From Bacteroidota bacterium (GTDB lineage: Bacteria > Bacteroidota > Rhodothermia > Rhodothermales > Bin80): a stretch of 5,631 nucleotides of DNA. Position 1 is the first letter of the stretch, and the number at the start of each line of letters is the position of its first letter. Positions 1 through 5,631 of this stretch are shown here, in pieces. The stretch covers positions 1 through 5,631 of the forward strand of contig JAPPBZ010000064.1 in the NCBI GenBank assembly GCA_026702635.1. The letters are read 5' to 3'. A program made the translations under genes and the position numbers. The notes under the pieces were generated by a model. The model saw only the letters and a list, made by a program, of their open reading frames with translations. It was not told the origin of the DNA and did no database searches.

Positions 1-1
1 C

Positions 2-844
2 CTGGATCCTTCATCCGGCCGGGTACTGGTAGAGAATTACATTGCGGAGTATGGCTACCCGGACTACGTGAATTCAGACGTTCGAACCGTGAAGGATGTG
101 GCAGATATGGCCTACAATGCATATACAGGCAGGCCGCCAGTGCTGCCGCTCTGGCCGGAAGACAATCCACCAGATGGGATCTATCAGGTGCCCGCGCCAC
201 CACCAGCTCCGATTGTGATGGTTACCAATAATGACCGGGCTCACTCGGTTCTTCGCTGGGGTCGTGCACAGGAATCCTTTGCACACCCAAGATTGACCGG
301 TCCGGTCGTGACTTATCGAGTCCAGCGGTCACACGCAGCGATTGGTCCATGGCAGACCTTGGCAGAGATCCCGGTCGGCAGTTCAAGTCATCTGACAGAA
401 GCAGACTTGTACGAATTTATCGACACGGAAACGACCGTCGGCGAGTCGCAGTGGTATGCCGTCACCTCTATGGATGCCCAGGGCAATGAAAGCGGCAAGA
501 CCAACCTTATGGAGGTCGTCTCCAGGCTTGGCGCTACCGAAACGCTAGGCGAAGTACATGCTGTGCCCAATCCCTTCCATCTCAATAGTGGTTTCGCAAC
601 GGGAGGAGGCGAGAATTCAGCACAGCAAATTGGTTTCTATGGATTGCCAAGTCAAGCCACTATTGAGATTTATTCTTACAGTGGGCAACTGATTGACACG
701 ATTGAGCACGACGCGGCGCAGTACTCCACGCCTTGGTTTCAAGTCACCCGCAACGATCAGGAGATCGCTTCCGGAGTCTACTTCTTTGTGGTACGCACCC
801 CGGAAGGAGAAACATATCGCGGCAAATTCGTGGTGATCAAATGA
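2..844 (+). CDS. Secreted surface protein, C-terminal part: FnIII-like domain plus T9SS type A-like sorting domain (5' end cut off)
   Basis: The frame is open from the left edge and reads sensible protein (LDPSSGRVLVENYIAEYGYP...) before the GTG at 68, so this is the last 280 codons of a longer gene. Fragment residues 1-60 match no family I recognise. Residues about 66-175 look like a fibronectin type III domain: a proline-rich entry (VPAPPPAP), then YRVQRS, YEFIDTE and WYAVTSMDAQGNESG, which resemble the strand pattern and the usual A.D..GNES ending. Residues about 185-280 resemble a T9SS type A sorting domain: PNPF (nt 566-577), IEIYSYSGQLIDTI, ASGVYFFVV and the terminal GKFVVIK. In known systems this domain directs a Sec-exported protein through the SprA translocon and is removed by the PorU sortase. 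No cysteine is present. The catalytic or binding part, if any, lies upstream of the window, so the protein's function cannot be named. FlgD-like C-terminal folds look similar; the overlapping PorV-like gene favours the T9SS reading. Confidence 0.85.
   Translation: MDPSSGRVLVENYIAEYGYPDYVNSDVRTVKDVADMAYNAYTGRPPVLPLWPEDNPPDGIYQVPAPPPAPIVMVTNNDRAHSVLRWGRAQESFAHPRLTGPVVTYRVQRSHAAIGPWQTLAEIPVGSSSHLTEADLYEFIDTETTVGESQWYAVTSMDAQGNESGKTNLMEVVSRLGATETLGEVHAVPNPFHLNSGFATGGGENSAQQIGFYGLPSQATIEIYSYSGQLIDTIEHDAAQYSTPWFQVTRNDQEIASGVYFFVVRTPEGETYRGKFVVIK
832..838 (+). promoter_or_regulatory. Ribosome-binding site of the PorV-like gene, inside the preceding gene
   Basis: GGTGATC matches the 3' half of the extended Shine-Dalgarno consensus (AAGGAGGTGATC). 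It leaves 7 nt between its GG and the ATG at 841, which is normal aligned spacing. It is formed by the last codons (V-V-I-K) of the upstream gene. It supports 841, not an upstream ATG, as the start, and it could serve re-initiation after the overlapping TGA. Val-rich C-termini are common in sorting domains, so the match may be partly a coding coincidence. Confidence 0.45.
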
Positions 845-1839
845 GAATAGTATCCAGCATAATTCTAATCATCTTTTTGATTGCCAGTGCAGTCCGCGTG
901 TCGCCCGTTTGGGCCCAGAAAGTGGGGACATCGTCCATGCAATTTCTGAGTGTGGCCCCCGATGCCCGTTCTGTGGGGATTGGCACGGCCTACATCGCAA
1001 TGGCTGAAGGGGCGCGCGCATTGTATTGGAATCCGGCTGGGCTGACACGCACCACGGGGCACAGCTTAGTGATTGACCGGGTTGATTGGTTTTTGGACGC
1101 GGCGCACTACGGAGCCGCCTATGGCATATCACTTGGATCCTGGGGATATGCGGGGGCACATTTTTACATGGCAGATATGGGGGATTTTCAGGAGACGAGA
1201 GTAGATCATCTTGGATTTGTTGATCAGGGAGGGACGCAGGTCTACAACCCGGGTCTGACCGGCACGACCTTTTCGTTGCGAAGCTGGGTGCTTGGTCTCT
1301 CCTATGCCAGAGCATTCACGGACAGGTTTTCTGCCGGTTTGACGGTCAAGATGGCACATGAAAGCCTCTGGCTTTCCGAAGCGGATGCCTTTCTATTTGA
1401 CTTTGGAATGACATATGCGACAGGGTTTCGGTCTCTTCGACTGGGAGCATCAGTCATGAATTTTGGCGCACCGGTATCCTTCGGTGAGGATTCCTATCCA
1501 GTTCCGTTGCGGTTTCGGATTGGTGGCGCAGTAGATGTGATTGGCAGTACCGGTCTCATTTCATTCCGGGAGGACAGTCGCCTGACCGCCTCTTTTGACC
1601 TGATTCAGCCCAATGACTATGACCAGCAGTGGGCGGCAGGATTGGAGTATGCGTTTTTGCAGCGGATCTTTGTGCGGGGTGGCTATCAGCACAACTACGA
1701 TATTGCATCTTACAGTTTCGGACTTGGCATCCGCCAGCCGCTGGGCTCTCTTGGAGTTGGATTTGATTACAGCTACAGCAGTATGAGTGATGCTTTCGGA
1801 GCTGTACACCGGCTTGGATTCTCCCTTTCGATAGATTAA
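841..1839 (+). CDS. PorV/PorQ family outer-membrane protein (T9SS-associated)
   Basis: This is a 332-residue protein, a normal length for the PorV/PorQ (UPF0164-like) family. Residues 1-25 are a signal peptide: R2, a hydrophobic core IILIIFLIASAV, and a probable cut after VWA before Q26. The mature start carries the family signature: GTSSMQFLSVAPDARSVGIG (29-48), then a Y-I-A segment, and ALYWNPAGL at 60-68. The rest alternates short amphipathic strands (LGLSYA, LRLGASVMNFG, FVRGGYQHN, YSFGLGIRQ, LGVGFDYSYS), as expected of a beta-barrel. PorV in characterised T9SS carries cargo from the SprA translocon to the PorU sortase complex; PorQ has a related attachment role. The start at ATG 841 is chosen because the signal peptide begins there. 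The gene overlaps the stop of the sorting-domain gene by 4 nt (ATGA), suggesting translational coupling. Such genes often occur in several copies, so this one may be a cargo-specific paralogue and not the core PorV; hence no symbol is given. Confidence 0.85.
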   Translation: MRIVSSIILIIFLIASAVRVSPVWAQKVGTSSMQFLSVAPDARSVGIGTAYIAMAEGARALYWNPAGLTRTTGHSLVIDRVDWFLDAAHYGAAYGISLGSWGYAGAHFYMADMGDFQETRVDHLGFVDQGGTQVYNPGLTGTTFSLRSWVLGLSYARAFTDRFSAGLTVKMAHESLWLSEADAFLFDFGMTYATGFRSLRLGASVMNFGAPVSFGEDSYPVPLRFRIGGAVDVIGSTGLISFREDSRLTASFDLIQPNDYDQQWAAGLEYAFLQRIFVRGGYQHNYDIASYSFGLGIRQPLGSLGVGFDYSYSSMSDAFGAVHRLGFSLSID

Positions 1840-1849
1840 CCCTCAATAG

Positions 1850-3250
1850 ATGTTTCGACGACTTCCGCTACTGCTGCTGCTTTTGGCACCAACGTCCTAC
1901 GGGCAGGGGGTGATGCAACCACTCTCCATTCAGGGGTTGGAGCGCCAGGAGTTGATGACTGCCCGTGCCCGGGGAATGGGCAGCGCGGTTACGGCTCTTT
2001 CGGGGTCTATAGAATCTGCGATTCTGAATCCGGCGGGGCTCGCGAGTCTTTCACGCCCGGCATTTTCTACAAGTGGTGCTTGGTTTCGGCAGGACTGGGC
2101 GGAAACGCAGCACTGGAACCCGAACCGATACTATGCAGGGATGTCACTGTACTTTGCGGATCCAGAAGACTATCGGAGTGAACCGCTTTCAGAACCAGAC
2201 TGGACCTACAATCAGAGTTCCTTTCGACTGGCGACCATGGCGGGGGCGGTTCCACTGGAAGTGGGAGATCAAACATTGACGCTAGGGATTGTATTTCACC
2301 AGATTGCGCAGCTGAGCGACTATGACCGGAATGACAATGTATTGGATCCCTACATCGGTCAGTTCCGTCCAGATCCCATCGAGCGGCCTAAGCCGGGGGA
2401 GGAGATTCCTGTCCAATGGTCCGCTTTCGAGAGGGAGCGCACGGGGCATCTGCAGGCGGTTTCCTCGTCAGTTGGATTTGAGTTGCATGAGAGCTTTCAT
2501 GTTGGTTTGCGTGTTTCCCGGATCTGGGGGAGCTCAACGGACCGTCAACATACCCGCAATGTAGGGCTGTTTCTGTTGAGGGAAGATGCGCATGACTACA
2601 GTTATGAGACTGCTACAGGATCTCTCGCGTGGGATGGATCCTCTGAGTATAGTGGTTGGAGAGGAGTGTTTGGAATGCAGTGGCAGTACGATATGATTAC
2701 CGTAGGAGTCACGTACCAGTTTGCGAGTAACTTGCGTCAAAAGTTCACCAACATGGGGCGGGAACAGACGCAGGAAAGCGGAGCACGCAATCACACGCAG
2801 GTGGGAGAGCATCAAGTTGAGATCCCGGCCCGCATTGGGACAGGTGTTGTTCTGCGTCCCATCCCTTCGATTGTATTGGCTGCAGATTATTTCTGGCAGA
2901 ACTTCTCGGATTTGAAAGTTCTCGGCAGTGCAATGGACTCCGGCCCGGATTGGGGGATGGTTCAGGGCATCGGACTGGGCGCAGAATGGAACCTGCACGG
3001 TGCTACATTCCTGCGCGCTGGGTTTCGGCGCGATCCTCAACCGTTCCGAATCGAAGGGTTTGGCTTGGTTGGACAGACTGCCACCGGAGACGCATTCAGT
3101 GTTGGGCTCGGAACGAGCATCTCCATTCTTACACTGGACCTCGCGTATGAATTCCAGAACCTGCACTATCAGGATAGATGGGAATCCAATGTTGATTACA
3201 ACCGGGTACGCAAGCACAGCGTACTCGTCGGTGTAACCTACGCCTTATAG
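1850..3250 (+). CDS. OmpP1/FadL-like outer-membrane beta-barrel protein
   Basis: The product has 466 residues. Residues 1-18 form a short signal peptide (MFRR, then a leucine run LPLLLLLLAP, probable cut after SYG before Q19). Residues 38-44 (ARARGMG) and 59-64 (LNPAGL) resemble the N-terminal region of OmpP1/FadL/TodX transporters and also the PorV-like neighbour. The remainder is a series of likely membrane strands (YYAGMSLYFA, LTLGIVFHQIA, VGFELHESFHVGLRVSRI, MITVGVTYQFAS, FSVGLGTSISILTLDLAYEFQ) ending in SVLVGVTYAL. Aromatic residues flank many strands, and charged loops such as 150-185 lie between. FadL relatives move hydrophobic compounds across the outer membrane; no substrate can be assigned here. 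The gene begins 10 nt after the stop of the PorV-like gene and is probably cotranscribed with it. No Shine-Dalgarno-like sequence precedes the ATG, but the signal peptide begins exactly there. It could instead be a long, divergent PorV-family member. Confidence 0.75.
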   Translation: MFRRLPLLLLLLAPTSYGQGVMQPLSIQGLERQELMTARARGMGSAVTALSGSIESAILNPAGLASLSRPAFSTSGAWFRQDWAETQHWNPNRYYAGMSLYFADPEDYRSEPLSEPDWTYNQSSFRLATMAGAVPLEVGDQTLTLGIVFHQIAQLSDYDRNDNVLDPYIGQFRPDPIERPKPGEEIPVQWSAFERERTGHLQAVSSSVGFELHESFHVGLRVSRIWGSSTDRQHTRNVGLFLLREDAHDYSYETATGSLAWDGSSEYSGWRGVFGMQWQYDMITVGVTYQFASNLRQKFTNMGREQTQESGARNHTQVGEHQVEIPARIGTGVVLRPIPSIVLAADYFWQNFSDLKVLGSAMDSGPDWGMVQGIGLGAEWNLHGATFLRAGFRRDPQPFRIEGFGLVGQTATGDAFSVGLGTSISILTLDLAYEFQNLHYQDRWESNVDYNRVRKHSVLVGVTYAL

Positions 3251-3261
3251 GGAAGAGAAAC

Positions 3262-3284
3262 CGGCATCTATGGACATGATGCCG
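3262..3284 (+). other. Intergenic inverted repeat (7-bp stem, 9-nt loop)
   Basis: CGGCATC (3262-3268) and GATGCCG (3278-3284) are perfect reverse complements around the loop TATGGACAT. The repeat lies between the barrel gene and the lyase gene. No T-run follows, so it is not a standard intrinsic terminator. It could be a processing or stability hairpin that separates expression of the two genes, or simple chance. An ATG (3270) of a short upstream reading frame falls in the loop. Confidence 0.4.
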
Positions 3285-3302
3285 TGTGCGGCCAACAGAC
3301 AC

Positions 3303-3306
3303 GAGG
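3303..3306 (+). promoter_or_regulatory. Ribosome-binding site of the lyase gene
   Basis: GAGG ends 7 nt before the ATG at 3314, which is standard spacing. It supports this start for the lyase gene. No in-frame alternative ATG lies upstream in the gap: the ATGs at 3270, 3276 and 3279 are in another frame. Confidence 0.5.
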
Positions 3307-3313
3307 ATTATTC

Positions 3314-5631
3314 ATGATATCGCTTCCCGGCCAGCTTGGCGCTGCTGCCTGGTATCGGCTGCTGTTGCTTGGTCTATTGATCCCGGCGGCGCAAGCCGTC
3401 GCCCAGCACCCTAGGTACGACACGTACACGGGTTTTGAAACAGATACCACGCCAGTATTGCCTGCCGTGGAGCAGCACCCATCTCTGTACTTTTCTGCCG
3501 ACTTCATCCCAGAGCTTCGTTCGCGCAAGAATGACGAGAATTCAAGCTACTATGTTCTCTGGCAACGTTTCGAGGCGGATGCTCGCAGATACAGAGAAAG
3601 GGATCCATCGACTCTGGATGAAAATGACAGGCCCCGAATTGCAAAGACCTTGGCTTTTTGGTGGTTGATAGAAGAAGATTCCACCGCGCTACAAACCGCG
3701 ATTGAGGCGTTGTTGATAGCCTATGACGGCGTACCGCAGACCGGAGAAAAGCCATATGATGAGATTTATCGTGCAACCTGGTTGCAGAATTATGCGGCTG
3801 CTTACGATTGGGTTTTCCATCAGCTGACTTCGGATCAGAACGACGAGATTCGCCGTCGCATCGCAGAAGAGACGCAGTACCTACGCGACAATATCATGGT
3901 TGGTGATCGACTTGCTCCTCGCCCGCATAACCATCGGTCCAAGCCGGCGTGGGCAATCGGGACGGCCGCATTGGTGCTTTCGGACCATGACCAGGCTGCA
4001 GACTGGCTCTCACATGCTCTGGAGGCAGCAAATACTGTGACGAGATATCAGTTTAGTGCAGACGGGATCTACCGCGAAGGCGGACACTACTGGATGTACA
4101 ATGCTGTGAATTTTATTCCCTTCTTGTGGCATTATTTGAACGTATCTGGAGTGGATTTATTTGATGAGTATCAGCCGGCGTTTGAATGGCCGATCAGAGT
4201 GCGTACGGGACGCGGGCAGATCCCGAACATAGAAGACTCTTATCTCAAACCGGCTCCTACCCATATGGTGGCGGCTGCATACAGAGGCAAACCAACGGAA
4301 TTGAATCCCAATGAAGACTTCGCCGCAATCTGCCAGTGGAATTTTGCAAACACCCGCCTGATTGGCTACGATTACACAGGTGCCACTGCAGATGTGACGT
4401 GGGAAATTGACGAGTATATATTGTTCGACAATTCCATTGAGCCCGCTGCCCCGTCGGTATCCCCGAATCAATTTCTGGAGGGGGGACAGGTCGTTTTTCG
4501 CAGGAGCTGGGAACCCGCATCACGTGACCGGTACCTGCTTTTCCACGGTGTTGCCGAGGCGGATAACCATAATCATCCAGACCAATTGTCTTTTTTCTTG
4601 GAGGGGAATGATGCTATTTTGGTCCCGGATGCAGGTTATGGCCCTGCCGGATTCTCTGATGATCGGCGTGACTCCTGGTATCTTACCGCCAAGGCACACA
4701 ATATTGTGACAGCAGATGGATATCCACCCGTGACAGACAGCGTGCTTAGGCCGCCGCCTACATATAACGTTACTCCTCCGGCTCGCTACGAGATCGATTC
4801 CAAATTCTTTGGGTTTGCAGAAAAGGAAACAGGCTATGTCCGTCCAGATGATGTGCGTTTACGTCGGGCGATTGCCTTTATAGACCAAGACTTTTTTGTT
4901 GTCTCAGACTTGGTTCACGGCTCGAAAGAACATACCTACAGGACTTATTTGCATGGGCGCGGGACGTTCGATCAGGAGGGAAACTATATGTCGTGGTCTC
5001 CCTTCGCAACCCGCTTTGGAGCTGCCGGGAGACTGGATGCATTTGTACTGCCAGAATCTGCGGATTTAAGCGTGGAGATCGGGTACGTTAGCCTTTTCAA
5101 AGATGAGCGGCGTGAACGCTATGTTGAAGCAGCACAGGTCGGCCAGGAAGCAGCATTCATTCAGCTACTTTTGCCAGCCTCCCAAGAGGCCCCGGTTCCA
5201 GAAGTTGAGGACTTAAGCACAGAGGGCTATGTAGCTGCCAGGCTCACCCGATCGGATACATTGGACTATGTTTTTCTGCAGCAACGATCAGAACCTCGCG
5301 AACTGGACATGCTCGCAACGGACGCGACGTTTGCATGGCTACGAAGCACTGATGCAGGGTGGCAGAATGTGGCTGTGCGTGAAGCAAGTTTCTTCAAGGG
5401 TGCTGAGGTAGAGATCCATTCCGATTCAAAGATGACGCTTGCTTTGGATGCGAGTGTACATGGGATCCTTGATATTGCTGTGCCTTTGGTGCACCCCTCA
5501 GTACAGATTGAAGTTGTTATGATGGATGCAGAGTCGGTGCAGGAAGTGCGTGTGAATGAGCAAACAAACCCATTTACACTTCAGGGAGATCGTCTGTTGA
5601 TTGGTTTAAAAAGGACGAGCATTGAACCGAT
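3314..5631 (+). CDS. Secreted heparinase II/III-like polysaccharide lyase (3' end cut off)
   Basis: The frame is open from ATG 3314 to the right edge: 772 complete codons and no stop. Residues 1-30 are a signal peptide (R15, core LLLLGLLIPAA, probable cut after AVA before Q31). HPSLYFSADFIPELRSR (55-71) is the usual opening of heparinase/alginate-lyase proteins. An all-helical alpha/alpha toroid follows to about 385; it contains HNHRSKPAWAIGTAAL (205-220) and DGIYREGGHYWMYN (250-263). A beta-sandwich domain starts near 390 with the heparinase II/III signature: NHNHPDQLSFFLEG (418-431), VPDAGYG (437-443) and AHNIVTADG (461-469). By analogy with heparinase II and PL17 lyases, N206/H207, Y259 or Y262 and H419 are candidate catalytic residues. 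H421, D439 and H462 fit the structural zinc site. These enzymes cleave uronate-containing polysaccharides by beta-elimination; the exact substrate cannot be read from the sequence. The last 150 or so residues are beta-rich. Any C-terminal sorting domain would lie outside the window. Confidence 0.85.
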   Translation, partial: MISLPGQLGAAAWYRLLLLGLLIPAAQAVAQHPRYDTYTGFETDTTPVLPAVEQHPSLYFSADFIPELRSRKNDENSSYYVLWQRFEADARRYRERDPSTLDENDRPRIAKTLAFWWLIEEDSTALQTAIEALLIAYDGVPQTGEKPYDEIYRATWLQNYAAAYDWVFHQLTSDQNDEIRRRIAEETQYLRDNIMVGDRLAPRPHNHRSKPAWAIGTAALVLSDHDQAADWLSHALEAANTVTRYQFSADGIYREGGHYWMYNAVNFIPFLWHYLNVSGVDLFDEYQPAFEWPIRVRTGRGQIPNIEDSYLKPAPTHMVAAAYRGKPTELNPNEDFAAICQWNFANTRLIGYDYTGATADVTWEIDEYILFDNSIEPAAPSVSPNQFLEGGQVVFRRSWEPASRDRYLLFHGVAEADNHNHPDQLSFFLEGNDAILVPDAGYGPAGFSDDRRDSWYLTAKAHNIVTADGYPPVTDSVLRPPPTYNVTPPARYEIDSKFFGFAEKETGYVRPDDVRLRRAIAFIDQDFFVVSDLVHGSKEHTYRTYLHGRGTFDQEGNYMSWSPFATRFGAAGRLDAFVLPESADLSVEIGYVSLFKDERRERYVEAAQVGQEAAFIQLLLPASQEAPVPEVEDLSTEGYVAARLTRSDTLDYVFLQQRSEPRELDMLATDATFAWLRSTDAGWQNVAVREASFFKGAEVEIHSDSKMTLALDASVHGILDIAVPLVHPSVQIEVVMMDAESVQEVRVNEQTNPFTLQGDRLLIGLKRTSIEP

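Noticed and set aside
68..70. GTG as the start of the first gene
   Set aside because: The frame continues open and protein-like to the left edge. No signal peptide follows the GTG although the protein carries a secretion sorting domain.
733..840. Upstream ATG extension of the PorV-like gene
   Set aside because: The extra 36 residues are the out-of-frame shadow of the sorting domain and are Arg/Ser-rich. They would place the clear signal peptide internally. ATG 841 has a ribosome-binding site and the signal peptide start.
2534..3217. Antisense frame of 227 codons opposite the barrel gene, and a 148-codon one opposite the PorV-like gene (869-1315)
   Set aside because: Both lie entirely within well-supported genes, lack domain or membrane logic, and contain scattered Cys/Pro/Arg typical of reverse-frame reading.
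3270..3272. ATG 3270 as the lyase start
   Set aside because: It is in a different frame and stops at 3317 after 15 codons.
3262..3290. Intrinsic terminator after the barrel gene
   Set aside because: The 7-bp stem is followed by GTGTGCGGCC, with no T-run, so standard Rho-independent termination is not supported.
4..5468. GGATCC occurs seven times (4, 1135, 2158, 2344, 2636, 3601, 5463), more than expected by chance
   Set aside because: The sites fall in different reading contexts within coding sequence with no regular spacing. GATC is generally common here, so this looks like composition and not a functional repeat.
1..5631. Search for CRISPR repeats, insertion sequences, tRNA genes and long direct repeats
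   Set aside because: Nothing of this kind was seen by eye. The window is almost completely coding on one strand.

Overview
The window holds four co-directional plus-strand genes with almost no space between them. All four encode exported or cell-surface proteins, and both ends of the window cut a gene. A C-terminal sorting domain of the type IX secretion (T9SS, Por) kind sits next to a PorV/PorQ-like outer-membrane protein. Together with mostly weak ribosome-binding sites and moderately GC-rich coding sequence, this points to a member of the Fibrobacterota-Chlorobiota-Bacteroidota supergroup. A Rhodothermota/Balneolota-like or related environmental lineage is my best guess. That placement is inference, because no rRNA or housekeeping marker is present.

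Layout. (1) 2-844 is the 3' part of a large secreted protein: an unidentified segment, a fibronectin type III-like domain, then a T9SS type A-like sorting domain. (2) 841-1839 is a 332-residue PorV/PorQ-family outer-membrane protein whose ATG overlaps the previous stop codon (ATGA). (3) 1850-3250 is a 466-residue OmpP1/FadL-like beta-barrel protein, 10 nt downstream. (4) A 63-nt gap (3251-3313) carries a perfect 7-bp inverted repeat and a 15-codon upstream reading frame that ends in an ATGA overlap with the next start. (5) 3314-5631 is the first 772 residues of a secreted heparinase II/III-like polysaccharide lyase that runs off the window.

How they may work together. T9SS cargo is delivered across the outer membrane and handed to surface modification machinery by PorV-type barrel proteins. 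The overlapping cargo/PorV-like pair therefore looks like a surface protein made together with its own outer-membrane partner. The second barrel protein shares a short motif with the first at identical spacing and may be a divergent relative or a small-molecule channel. The lyase would cleave an acidic (uronate-containing) polysaccharide outside the cell or in the periplasm. The layout suggests one envelope-directed transcription unit, but no promoter or convincing terminator is visible in the window.
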